Both the position numbers and the translations under genes were made by a program. Shown here piece after piece: positions 10,441 through 23,118 of a stretch of 64,000 nucleotides of DNA. Numbering within the stretch: position 1 is the stretch's first letter; each line of letters opens with the position of its first letter. Source of the DNA: Heliocidaris tuberculata (taxonomy: Eukaryota > Echinodermata > Echinoidea > Camarodonta > Echinometridae); the NCBI GenBank assembly GCA_025618425.1, contig CM046833.1, forward strand, positions 4,000,298 through 4,064,297. The letters are read 5' to 3'. The notes beneath the pieces are model-generated. The model worked only from the letters and a program-made list of their open reading frames with translations, was not told where the DNA came from and made no database searches.

Positions 10441-11425
10441 AGTCACCAAACAGCATTCACCATCATTACCATCACAGAATCATTATCACCATCACCACCA
10501 CCATCATCGTCACCACCATCACCACCATCTTCATCATCACCACCACCATCATCCTTACCATCATCACCACCATCTTCATCATCATCATCACCATCTTCTT
10601 CATCATCATTATCACCATCATCACTACCACCACCATCTTCATCATCATCACCACCATCTTCATCATCATCACCATCATTCTTAACATCATCACCACCAAC
10701 ATCATTACCATCATTGTTATCACAATTATTACCAATTATACCATCATTGTCACCATCATTATCATCATCACCACCATCACCATTATCATCGTTATCACAA
10801 TTATTACCAATACCATCATTGTCACCATATGATCACCACCGTAACCATCATCATCCTCATCACATCACCATCACCAGTCACCACTACCACCACCATCATC
10901 ATCATCACAATTATCATCACCACAAACACCGGCACCACCACCAAGATCAGCTAGATCATTGCCTTCCTATCTCATTATCATAACTATCATCATTATCCAT
11001 TATCATTACTATGTACCACCACCATTTCCATCACAACAACCCCTATGATCACCAACATCACTACCATTATCACCATCACCATCACCATCACCATCACCAT
11101 CACCATCACCATCATCATAACAACCCCTATGATCACCAACATCACTACCATCATCACCACCATCACCATCACCACCACCACCAGCAGCATCGCCATCACC
11201 ATCATCACCATCATCACCAGCACCATCATCACCATCACCATCACCAGCATCATAACAACCCCTATGATCACCAACATCACTACCATCATCACCACCATTA
11301 CCATCACCACCATCACCATCACCATCATCACCATCATCACCATCACCATTATCATCAGCACCATCACCATCACCATCACCATCATCACCATCACCATCAC
11401 CATCATCTTCATACCTTCATGACCT
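10441..11425. repeat. Long compound (CAT/CAC)n satellite with higher-order units
   Basis: Nearly 1 kb of CAT/CAC/CTT triplets. Within it the segment AACAACCCCTATGATCACC recurs at about 11035, 11118 and 11246, showing that whole blocks have been duplicated. All His-, Met- or Thr/Ile-rich frames here are repeat artefacts. Confidence 0.95.
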
Positions 11426-11514
11426 ACTGTACCAATTGCATGTGAAAGATACACACAAAAACGAAGTTAAATCATGACACCAAAGCAAGGTTTCATCTCA
11501 ATTTGCTATCATCA

Positions 11515-11520
11515 TTTATT
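11515..11520 (-). terminator. Candidate poly(A) signal of the zinc-finger gene
   Basis: AATAAA on the minus strand, about 3.8 kb downstream of the stop codon at 15278, and the first canonical hexamer I noticed in that direction. It would imply a very long 3' UTR that includes the repeats at 12558-12810 and 14663-14841. Only cDNA could confirm it. Confidence 0.25.
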
Positions 11521-12557
11521 ATACATGGTACTCGCTACTGGTCTTCTGGTTCACAATTAAGCTACAACTAGTGAATATTTACAAGTGAGTTAAAATAAGA
11601 GAACACTGTTTATAATGGGTCAACTCATGAAGAAAAATACTAACTAGGGGTTATGCGTTTTATACAACAGATGATACAAAAACTTGAACAATAACTACAT
11701 GTACATACAGTGTTGTACATGCAAACTTTTACTTGACTTTCAAAAGCAGAACATTAGGAAAACTAACATTGCGTGGTGAAAACTTTTGGAGAATCAAACA
11801 AGGGTTTTTCCTTCTGAAGGATTTCTGGTGCAAATTTTACTGGAGGTGCTAGCAATTAAAGTAAGGAACACTGAACCTATAACCTAGTTGAAGTCCTATG
11901 TGAGGGACTTAACAGGGGAGGATCGATTCATTAATCATTACCTGTGTACTCTGGCAATCATAAGCGTACCCATATCTTTCAGCTACACAGTACAGCCCGC
12001 AAGAGAGACAGTCCATGAGACCAGCAGGTCGGCCTCAGGGGATGTCAGTCTACTGGGTTGTCTCTGGTCTTTCACTTCTAAGACAGCTTGCTTTAACAGC
12101 TGAGTTATTGTGCCATTCTTCATCCCTTCGTTAATAATTCATTCACATGGTAAACTACTGGGTTTTCTTTTCAAATCTATTCAAGTTGCATAAAGGAACA
12201 AATCTATTTTCAACAACTGTACATTAACACAAGAAGTAACATTCTTAAAAAAACCCCACTTATGGTAATGCCCCAAAAGCTGATTTTCATATCCAAAGAT
12301 GAACTTGCTTATTTCCTAATACTTAAAAATATGACCCAGCCGTCCATGAGAAGAATCTCGTCTTTTAATTACAACTACATGTATGTAGAGTAATGCTAAT
12401 TTCAGTAAAAAATCTTTTTTTTCTGGAAGAGCAAAAGAATTATCTGGTACTGTTTCACAATTTTAGCGGTTGTATTTTGATCATCAAAGAGTGGATTCTG
12501 AATGATTTAACCTATTGCCTACAGAAACCGGGTAGGGCCTGTATTAAGCCTATGTCT

Positions 12558-12810
12558 GCTCACTATTCATAAGAGCCGCTATTCATAGAAAACTGCTATT
12601 CATTTAACACACACTATGAATAGCAGTCCTTATAAGTAGTTATGAATAGTGGTCCTTATGAATGGATGTCCTTATGAATAGCGAGGTAATTTGTCTATGG
12701 TTTGCTCGCTATTCGTACAAAGCCGCTATTCATTTAGTCACACGCTATGGCTAGCAGTCCTTATGAATAAGTGGTCCTTATGAATAGCGGTCCTTATGAC
12801 TAGCGAGGTT
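12558..12810. repeat. Inverted/direct cluster of CTTATGAATAGCGG motifs
   Basis: Two consecutive modules (about 12558-12700 and 12701-12810) each begin with GCTCGCTATTC-type motifs on one strand. Each continues with several CCTTATGAATAGCGG-type copies in the opposite orientation, so each module can fold on itself. At least ten motif copies are recognisable. Non-coding. Confidence 0.8.
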
Positions 12811-14662
12811 ACCCCTGAATAAGAGAGTTCAGTAGTCAACGGGTCAACCATCTCCCCTCAATCTTTCTTTCGTTCCAGTCCACCAACAAACAAATTATAC
12901 TTCAGAAATGCTTGCAGAGCTGGGCAAGATTACAAAATAAGCTACAAGTTTATGTACCTGTATGCAAAATGGCAATTTCACTAATCAAACATGAATGCTC
13001 ATCGTGTTCATTAAAAAAAATACAAAAAAGCTGTAAGATAATAACTTAATTAACTATACAGATAAGCCTATGTGCACAAGAAATTGCAAATTAGGTCTAA
13101 AGAATGCCTAGAAAATTTCAATAACTTAATTGTTTCTTAAACATCGAAAATCACAACGAGGATTATACTATTACATCGTCTACAAAATTAATATTCTACA
13201 GCTAGAAAAAAAAAAGGACATGTATAGAATTCACAAGTCTAATCCGATGAAATAGTCACACAAAAAAAATGTGTAAATATTAAAAAGCATTCCATGTAAA
13301 TTCTTAAATACACATCACGTCATGTACACACTGGTTAGAAAGCACATTGCATGTAAAGTACACATCATGTAAGTTTACATGAGCAGCAATGTGCATTTCA
13401 GTGTAATGTACACAATCATATACATGACATAGTAATAATATACATGGAATATCACCAATACTTGAAATACTTATCTTCTAACATATTTTACACAATAATC
13501 ACAATCCACTCCATATTTTGAGCACTGGGCTCCATGAGGAGAAAAGTTGTCCAATAATTATCAAACAAATTCTTTGTACATCCATAACTTACACTCGATT
13601 ATAGGATAATAAATGTCCACTGATAATTCATTCATCCACTCCAATCAAATAGTTCCGTATAAATCAGAGGTATAACGTTGGTTAACATCTCATAACATTC
13701 CTCCCTCGAAGGGAGTTTTTTTTTCAGTTTCCAAGTAACACATGCAATCTTCTCAGTAAAATCAAGCCTTCAAGTCTCCCACACAATTTTGTATAATGCC
13801 ATGCCATAAGTCTTTGTTAATCTTGCATAAACTTTCTTTGTACATGAATATACCATTCCCGTTTTGACAGCATCTATATTACAATGTATCTTGTACAAGC
13901 TTTTCTTTCACCCCAGTAATGGTTGCTGTTACTTTCTGTAATTTCACATCTGTTAGGCTAGCCTTTTAAGAAAGAATGATTTGCTTGCCTGAGACTTACA
14001 CTAGCCAAAGACACACCACACGCAGAGTTACATGTACAAGTCAAAGTGCTGATTTTGTACTTATCAAACACACTTTCTATATTTTCCATAAAATAACCGG
14101 CCAAAAAACTGGATCTTCACAACTTGGCAAAGCAAATTCTTCATGATGCTCCTATTTCTTCAAATTTTTCAACATGCTATGATCAAGTTCATTTCCAAAA
14201 CCATCTTCTAAAATAAAACCTCTCTAGAAATCCTATCTTAACAAAGAATTCATTGTCCTAAAATATCTGTCACACGAGGCTTGTTCTAAACTCTAAAAAG
14301 GAACAAAATGTACTTTGCAAATCCAGCAAAAACTTTCAGTTCACTTCTGGTTGAATGATCACCTTCAAATTTTACATTTTAAATAAATTCAAGGTTCAAT
14401 AATGATTAAAGTTCTAAAAGCCTCAGACTGGAACCTTTGGAAACTCTGTGTAATAATACCAAAATCAAATCCTACCCAGTAGTGAATTAATAATCCTAGT
14501 AATAGTCATTCTAAATAGACTATATTAGGGCAGGATGGGCATGGGATTCAAGAAAACTAGGAAAAGAAGTTACTTAATTATTCCCAATCTCCACTAATTA
14601 CCCCCCCCCCCCCACCCCCATTTTCAGAAAAATATATCCATTGAAACCATAATAAACCTATA
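12811..14662. other. AT-rich non-coding, possible 3' UTR
   Basis: No coding frame or TIR pair is recognised. It lies downstream of the zinc-finger gene stop codon (minus strand) and could be its 3' UTR if the signal at 11515 is used. A C tract lies at about 14600-14615. Confidence 0.35.
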
Positions 14663-14841
14663 CAGTGGAAACTCATTATAAATAGCTCTGATATATAACA
14701 AGATTCCTGATATAACAAGGTAATTTTGTTGGTCCCAGATCTTTATGTTCTTTTGTTGTTCTACCCTGATATAAGGAGATTTCTGATATAACAAGGTAAT
14801 TTTCATGGTCCCAAGGTCCTCGTTATAGTGAGTTTCCACGG
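14663..14841. mobile_element. pogo/Tigger-like MITE
   Basis: The ends CAGTGGAAACTCATTATAA and the near complement TTATAGTGAGTTTCCACGG are flanked by TA. The motif TGATATAACAAGG and the phrase GGTCCCA recur internally. CAGTGGAA...TA-flanked short elements are typical of pogo/Tigger non-autonomous derivatives. Confidence 0.7.
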
Positions 14842-15277
14842 TAATACATCCAGTAACCATCTCAGGATTTTTCGATCACAAACATTCATCCCTCTCCAAG
14901 TTTCACAGGAAAATTAAAGCAGGACTATTCTTTCTCCAAAGTTGGGTTCTTGTGTAACAAATGCATACTTTTTTCCCTTGATTTGTCAGTAATGTCAAAG
15001 AGTGCAAGATATAATTCTTGGAAAAACAAATTCAGCATTTGCAATCTTGGTTATCAAATAGTAAAGTATCTTCACAGATGAAGATCTAAGGATAGGGGAT
15101 TCAGTCACACTTGTTTGTAAAGGCTAATACTTCAGTCACACCTCCAAACGGAACCCAAACTGACCTCTCATCGATAGAACCTTGGCCATTCAGGGAAATG
15201 AAAATTTTTGTTTGGTCTACTATCGGTCTCTTCAGTGACTGTGACTGGGCTGCAGAACTACTATTGAGTACATTTAG

Positions 15278-17586
15278 TTACTTCTTTTTCTTGCTACTGT
15301 TTGTATCGCTACCCAGAGATTTCCTCTTACTGGTTACAGATAATGCTACGGGTTTTGGCACATTGCTTTTCTTTCCCTTCTTTCCAAGGTCTATAGCCAA
15401 TTTAACAGGCTTGACTGCTGCTTTCTGTTTACGATCTTCTGCACCTTGCTTCTTATGCCCCGTTTCTTTCAGCAGTACTTTCTTTGAGGTTACAGCCAAT
15501 TGAATAGGTTTGGCGTTTTTTGTTTGGACCTGCTTTAATTTTACCTTTTGGCTTTCTTTGGCGGTGTCTAGGACTCCTAATTTCTCTTTAACTTTCTTTT
15601 CATTGCCAGAAGTTGCAGCCTTTTGGGGTGTCTTTGGGGTTGCCTTTGGGGATGCCTTTGCGGTTGCCTTTGGGGTTACCTTTAGGGATGCCTTTGGGGA
15701 TGCCTTTGGGGTTGGCTTTGGAGATGCCTTTGGGGTTGCCTGTTCCTTTACCGTTTCCCTCTTCTCATCTTTCAGAACCTTCCTTCGTTTAACCTTTCTC
15801 TTCTCATTCTTGATATCATTGTCACTCATGCGTTTGACCCTGATGGCTAATCTGCTGAGGTCAGAGATAGCTTGGTAGGAGTCCTCAAGGTCATTCATGT
15901 TAACCATGACGCTACTTCCATCCTCTAGCTGTAGCTTGAAGAACACACAGGCATCCTCATCCACTTCAATCTCCTGAGGCACGGCAGCGATGTTAACAGG
16001 TGTGGCCACCTTGCTTCGAGAACAGGCCTCTGTTTCGTAAGTCTTGATCTTGTCTTCAATCTCCCTGATGCAGCGGACCTTCCTGGTCAGGGTTAGCTTA
16101 GGATCACAGATGTCTTGGCACAGAGGAACAATCTCAGCCATGCTGATGGGGTCGATGCTTCGAGCGTTCAGCCGTGATTGGATGTATTTAATACGCTTGG
16201 CCAGGCTGTGTAAGAACTGGTCGATTGCTTTGGCGTCCCCACTCTCTCCATCTTCAGAGTTGGATTGCGAATTGTTATTGTCATTGAGGTCTGTTGTCTC
16301 GTTGAAGAGCTTCAAAGCATCCTTTGCCTCTGCCTTCAGGATGGCATCCACCTTCCTTGACAAATCTTCCTTGTCCTCCATGGTCGTTGAGGACAGGACG
16401 ATCTTCTCGCACAGAGGGGTGATCTTCTTGCAGAGTTCTTCTGGTAAGAACTTACTGCTCTGCAGCTGTTTGATGACGGCCAGGGACTGCAAAACTCTCG
16501 TCAAAACAAACTCATCCTCCTTGCCTTCCTTCTTTGCACCAATGTTTGACTGTCCACTTGGTGATGTCAATTTGCAAACCTTGATCAGTTCCTCCACTTT
16601 CGGATCGGTTGCAAGTTTCGATGCAGTATTGACCTTGAGCAAGGGAAGGGCTTCAACCTTGATCGGGACTAACTTGGTTGCAGACTGCTTGGGTTTGATG
16701 TTGATGAAGTTACGGCGGATGAACTCTGAAATCTTCTCTGGGATGACTCCATTACCAAGTCTGGTAATGGTAGGTTTGGTTACGTTAGATTTAACCTGAG
16801 CTGGTTTAGTAATGGTAGGATTGGTAACAGAAGGGATGGTGAGTGTAGCAGGATTGGGGAGGATTGGTTTGGAGAGTACAGGAGTGGAAAGGGCATTGTT
16901 GCGCACTGCAAATGTAATGGGCCCCTGGAAAGAAGGAATGTTTTGGACAGATGCCACAGCCGATACAGCACCTACAGAATAAGCCAGCTTTGGCACGGGC
17001 ATCAGTTGGACATTGTTAGGGGGGACTGTAAGAACTACACCATTGCCCCCACCTCCGCCACGACCACCTCCACCAACAAAGCCATTGCCTACACCCCTGA
17101 TGCCCCCAATTCCTGTTCCTATCGTACCTCCAGTGTATGTGCCACTGAGTCCTTTACCCAACTGAATGACCCCATTTCCTAGGCTGTTCCCACCCATATT
17201 TCCAGGCGTCTTGATGCCAATCTGAACAGGTATGCCATTCAGGAGACCAACCCCGTTGCTTAGGCTCAGGTTGAGGACCCCATTCCCACCAACAAGTGGT
17301 GTTGTACCACCGTTGATAGGAGCACTGATGGTGCTGCTGCCATTGAGCAGGGTGTGAACTGTACCTCCATTCAGTGGAGTCTTAATAGACCCACCATTTA
17401 GTGGAGCCTGCATAGCAGTGCCATTTACAGGGATACGGATGGAACCTCCGTTGAGATGGGTGTGAAGAGTGCCATTGGGTAAGTTGTTGACTGGGTCAGT
17501 TGGTGCTGTGCTAGTTCCCTCAGAGCCACTCAGCTTGGAACTCTTCAGAGGAGCATCTGCAACAGACGACTGGGTGACTTTGGATT
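15278..17586 (-). CDS. Zinc-finger gene, last coding exon
   Basis: 2,309 nt, entering in phase 1 after acceptor TTTTATTTTAG and ending KKKK-stop. The N-terminal third is low complexity, with about ten repeats of an L/V-NGG-type motif and Gly-rich runs. Next come Pro/Thr/Lys spacers and two helical segments (LPEELCKKITPLCEKIVLSS and LAKRIKYIQSRLNARSID-like). It ends in a Lys-rich tail with about eight K-A-S/T-P-K repeats like histone H1. The repeat DNA (15620-15740, GCCTTTGGGGTT-type units) shows that the tail grew by tandem duplication. Confidence 0.85.
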
Positions 17587-20500
17587 CTAAAATAAAAGAA
17601 AAAAGAAAATCAAATGTACTCATTTATGCTAGGTACAGTGAGTTTTTGATATTGAAATTACATAAAGTTCTTAAGATGTTTGGTCTGTATTAAGACAAAT
17701 GAAGTCCATGTGAATGTGAATGTTCTCTTTCTCTCTCTCTTTCTTTCTCTCTCTCTACTTGGATTCAGTTCAACGATAAAGCCACATTCCCAAAACTGAA
17801 GCTAGCGAGAACTGAAATGCTCATTCACATGTCCTGGGCCCAGGAAAATTAAAAATAAGTTACCAATTGACTGCCATTTTACGACTGATCACTATGTCAT
17901 TGTATATGCAATTGATTTCAAAATATAAATCGTATGATTGATTGATTGCTAAGCTTTGTGTTACGAGGCCCTGAAGCTGGTAGACCAAAAATCAAGGCAA
18001 GAGAAATCAAGAGAAATCTAGAATACAAAGAAAAAAATATCCTAAAAATAATTATACTGCAAAACCAAAGAATGATAAGGCTCAGGGTCCAATTATAACT
18101 TAGCACTAGGCATTAGTACAATGGCATAGAAGTCTAATGTTGATAAATTAAGGATTGTTCATTCACATCGATATTCATTGCAAGAAAAAGCATGAATTCT
18201 GAAAAATTACAATTCAGCGATTTTACTAGTACTAGGTATTCAAATATTGGTTATTCTCATATATCAAAGGGGGAAGGGGGATGTAACTCTCCCCTAGATC
18301 TCTGCCATGGGCTAACGGTGACTGCAAATGAAGCCTGGTAAATGGCTTCACAGAGCAGTGTTTTTGATGCTATACTGTAACCCATGGTTGAAATTTTGTA
18401 CATTTGGTATCAAAGATGCATTTGATCAAGGACAAATTTTATTTCCCACCTACATATCATGGCAAACGCAGAGATTTAGGCTCGCTCTTCCTACCCTGAC
18501 ATGTACATGTACATGTATGCTTAGTCTTCAATCACTGTTTAAATTTAGTTCCAATTAAGGTTAGTTTTAACTTTATGATGAAAATCTTTTTCCTGGTTTT
18601 TCAATAGAAGTAAAAAAAAATTTTAAAAATGAAACAGTCATGCGACCAGTACATGTAAAAGGCATTCATTTGATCACCTACAGATCTTGCTAAAAACAAT
18701 AAAGGAACTTCTCGGAAATTAGAATGCAAAACAATCCTTCTTGTCTTTTAGATGCCTTCTAGCCCTTATAGAATCCTGTGTTCCGATGACTGAAAAGAAT
18801 ATTCTTAAAGGGATTGATTAACTTTGCACAGGATTGAAAAAAAAATTCACTGTTCCAGCTAATGCCGTAATCATAATTGCAAACCTTTAGATCAGACAGG
18901 AATCGCCCGAGTTTTATAAGCTGATCGCTCGTTTACATATCAAGATATTTACGACTGAACATTGATGTCGGAATAGAGTACCACCGAACCCTAAAAACTC
19001 TTACGGTTCTATCACAGAATGATGTACAATGAACGAATCCCTATTTCTTCACGGGCTGGAAACTCGCTCTGAAATCACCAAGCGCTGGTGCTCGGTTTTT
19101 GTGAGTGCAGCCCAGCGAAGAAGCCGAGCGACTTGCGCTAGCGATCGATCGCGATACCATTCACCTAGCTAGCTTTTTTCTCTTTTTAAGGATAGTAAAC
19201 AGGTTCCATTTTCTCTCATACTTTCACATATCCTTAATTATATATTTAGTTAGAGGATTGTACACAATTCATTAGCATTTGAGCTGATTTCACAATTTTT
19301 CACAAAGTTAATCAATCCCTTTAAAGCTCATGTACAGTATTGGTAGCAAAGAGGAAATTGGAAAGAAACATGTCAAATATAGTCTCAAGTTGTTCTCCCT
19401 GTATCAAAAGATGTCTGGAAGAGATCATTTGGTATTTCATCTATGATTTCTGGTGAATTTCAGTGTAAATATCTGTAAGGAATGCTTGATCACTGCCATT
19501 ATGCTAGGACCCTTCCACCCCGACGGCTCCCCGCACAGCAATCTTGGGGCTTCGCATAGAGACAGCGTGTGTGCACTGTGTGTAGCGACTCATAATTGGT
19601 TTTACACTGTGTTTACAGTGTATAGCACATGCTGCCTTTGTTGGGATTTTACGTGCCTGTCCCGGCACATAAATTAGTTTTTGCCTCTTATTTGTTTAAT
19701 ATTAAACTTTAGGAGGCGAAATCTTCACAGTGTCTTAGTATTGCTAGTATCTTGCTATTTATCAACAAAAATTGAAGAAATCTGACGAAAAGTTTTTGAG
19801 GGCTTACCAAAACTTTACATGACCTTTAACTCTTTGCCCTGTGCATTATGAAACCCATGGCTGCTGGATTATTTCAAAGGCTATATCTTTTATACGTGAT
19901 TTCTGTCGATGATCGTCGACAGAAGCGAGAACCCGGAAGTGACAGTGGTCGACAATAGCGGGCTATGAGTTAAGGGAATTCAATATCCATAACTATGATA
20001 GAAAGGTAAGTGGCTGAGTGATGAATAGTGAATAATTATGGGATTGGTTCAGAACACCAAAATAAAGTAAAACTGGAAACTTTTGTGAACCTTCTGTGAG
20101 CCCGTCAGGTTCACAAATGTTTCCTGCCATGAAATTTTTTAAAAATCACAACTTTCAAAACACTTACGCCCAAATTGAAAGTTCTAACACCTAACAAGGT
20201 GAAAGTTCTAACAAGGAAAGCTTACTGGTTATATGTTAACACATTATTTGCATGTAAAGATAACAGGAGGAAATTTTGGTCATTTGTAAGAAGTCGTAAA
20301 CATTCACTACCCCCTCCTAAGTTTCAGTTCAATGGTGTAAATCTTACCCAACCAGATGATATAGCTGCAGCTTTTAATGGCCATTTTTCTTCTGTTTTCT
20401 CTCCTCCCTCTCCTCTGCCTACTGATGTTCCTGATTGTACCTTGCCTATTTCTGAACTTAGCCACTTATCTGTATCTGATTCAGAAGTCTGTTCTGCCCT

Positions 20501-23081
20501 CTTAAGACTACCTGGAAATAAATCTCCTGGACCAGACGGCGTATTACCTAATATTCTCTCTAAAGTAGCCTCTGAGGTTTCATATCCCCTGTCTATTCTC
20601 TTCAATGCTTCATTAAGTTGTGGTAGTGTTCCTTCTTCCTGGAGAAAATCTCACATTACTCCTGTATTCAAGGACGGGAATAGATCCTCAGTTACTAACT
20701 ACCGCCCAGTAGCCCTCACATCTATCCTTTGTAAAGTCTTAGAGAGATTTGTTGTTAATGCCATACAAGATCATGTGGGGTTATATGGACTGATGAGCAA
20801 ACATCAACATGGCTTCACTAAAGGTAAAAGTTGTGTAACACAACTTGTAAACCTGATACATAATTGGGCTACCACACTAGACAAACCACGTCCACCACAC
20901 ATTGATGCAATTTTTCTGGATATGTCAAAGGCTTTTGACCGTATGCCCCACAGTATCTTACTATCCAAGTTAGCAACCAAGTACAATATCCGTGGTAATA
21001 TCTGGAAGTGGGTACGTTCTTTTTTATCTGACCGAATCCAAGGGGTGCTCTTTATGGGTGCTCTCTCCTCTTGGAGTAAGGTCTCTTCTGGTGTGCCTCA
21101 GGGCAGCGTGATCGGCCCGCTACTCTTTAACCTTTTTGTGAATGATGTCATATCTGATGTTGACTCTGATCTGTTACTATTTGCTGATGATATGTTGCTA
21201 TTTCGTGTCATCCGTACTCACGATGATGAGATTCAGTTGCAACATGACCTGGACTTGCTTCAAAACTGGACAACCACAAACGGTATGTCCTTTAACTCAT
21301 CCAAAACAAAGGTCATGCATGTGACTAGAAAGCGTGATATTCCAAATACTGTCTATACCATGAGGGGCACACATCTTTCATGTGTCTCTTCACACAAATA
21401 TCTTGGTGTATTGATCAGTTCTAATCTTTCATGGAAGTCCCATGTTGATGCAATTACTGCTCGAGCGAGTCGCCTTCTTGGGTTTATCAGAGTTGTAGCC
21501 CGTGGTTCCTCCACCTTTGCTATTTTTGCCTTATACAAGGCACTTATCCTGCCGATTATTGAGTTTGGTGTTCCTGCATGGCACCCAAACACATCTAGTC
21601 AAATCCAACAAATAGAACGAATTCAACGCATAGCAACACGTATTGCTCTGAAACAGAAAAGAGGTGTAATGCCTTACGAAGAGAGATTACGGGTTCTCAA
21701 CTGGTCTACCCTGTCGGCTCGACGAGAGTATTTGTTATGTTCATTTACCTTTAAATGTCTGTACTCCTGCTGTGACTGTGAAGCACTATTAGAGAACACT
21801 CTAATTAACAAAAGACGTCTAAGTACTCTTTCTTTCTGTCATCTTCCTTCACGGACACAGGCTTTGTTCCTGTCCCCTTCCCGTAGGTTCCCTCGCCTGT
21901 GGGACAAGTTGCCATCAGATGTTAAGGATGCATCAGTAGTTTCCTCACTCTCATGCTTTCTTCTCTCTCTTAAGCGAACCCTTCTTTCTGAATAATTACA
22001 CCTTTCCTCCCTCCACTAAATTGATCTCTATTCTCTTCTAACTCCCTTTTGAATTCGGACGGCCCAAGTTTCTTCCTTTTCTTGCTAAATATTACCCTGA
22101 ATTCAGAAAAGTACAGATAATTTAGTTATAAACAAGTGTAATAATATGAACAAATCTGTAATGTATTATTACTTATCTGTTAAAAAGCATTTGAACTGTC
22201 ATACTATTATGCCATAACCTATCATTCTGCAATTATATTCCACTTGAAGATTAACCATAATATTCATACAGCCCAAAACAGCAATAGATATGTCATAAAT
22301 TTGCCTGTACTGTGATTCCTTTTTTTTTTTTTTTTTTTTTTTAGTCTTCTAATCCACTTTCAATTCTAAAATAATTCTGGATATTATATTAATCTGCAGC
22401 ATTATCGTAGTACACAGTGATTTATATTTCATATGTATTTATAAAATTTGGTAATTATCTAGCCTCCATAAAATACACAGAGGAGGCAAACCTCCTCTGT
22501 GTATTTCTATCATTCCCCATGTATTTTTCAATTTATTGCAATTAAATTTCAAATCATAATGTATACTTGCATTGCAATTTTTAATATGAAAGTATATTAG
22601 CATTTTTAATGTTACATGCAAGATGTTTTTAATGATATTCTGGTAAGATTTAACCTTTTGAAGTTGAATTTTAAGTCAGATTTCATTTCATTTTGTTTTC
22701 TTCATTTTTTGAATAGTGGATTATCCATTATTCCCTTCTTGTTTTTTCCAAGGTCTCAATCAAACAGATATTTTCACGAATTAATCAACATTGATGACAG
22801 GCAGTTTTATCCGAATCCGATGTAATTTACATTTTGCAATTTTCAATACTTCACTGTAATTTTCTGGACGATCATTTGTTTTCATTTGTATAATTATATA
22901 TGTATATTGTGCAATATCTATTATATTTCTCGGAATGGCATGTGCGGGTTCACATGCCTACGGGCAACAGAGAAGAATTTCTCTTTTGTAAACCCTGACC
23001 CACATGCCATTCCGTCTTATCTTATTCTATTTTATCTATTACTCTGTATGCATATCTTGTACTCGTTTTTATGGTCGAATA

Positions 23082-23118
<37 letters not shown>

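Larger units (their letters stand above)
20175..23117 (+). mobile_element. 5'-truncated LINE with 3' UTR and (AAT)n tail
   Basis: It consists of the reverse transcriptase frame (20175-21995), a 1.1 kb 3' UTR and a tail GGTCGAATAAATAATAAT running to 23117. No endonuclease domain precedes the frame, so the copy is 5'-truncated; the exact left edge is unclear (about 20165-20210). A second 3'-end copy at 60803-60968 (minus) shares the terminal 165 bp almost exactly, which fixes the 3' end of the family. It is inserted antisense in the zinc-finger gene's last intron. Confidence 0.85.

Noticed and set aside
11028..11283. Regularly spaced repeat resembling a CRISPR array
   Set aside because: Spacers are the same CAT/CAC triplets; this is a eukaryotic satellite.
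10339..11454. His-, Ser/Pro-, Met- and Thr/Ile-rich frames
   Set aside because: Artefacts of the CAT/CAC array.
15278..17623. ATG at 17623 as start of an independent gene
   Set aside because: The first 12 codons lie upstream of a good acceptor (TTTTATTTTAG at 17587) and the exon fits in phase with the upstream coding exons.
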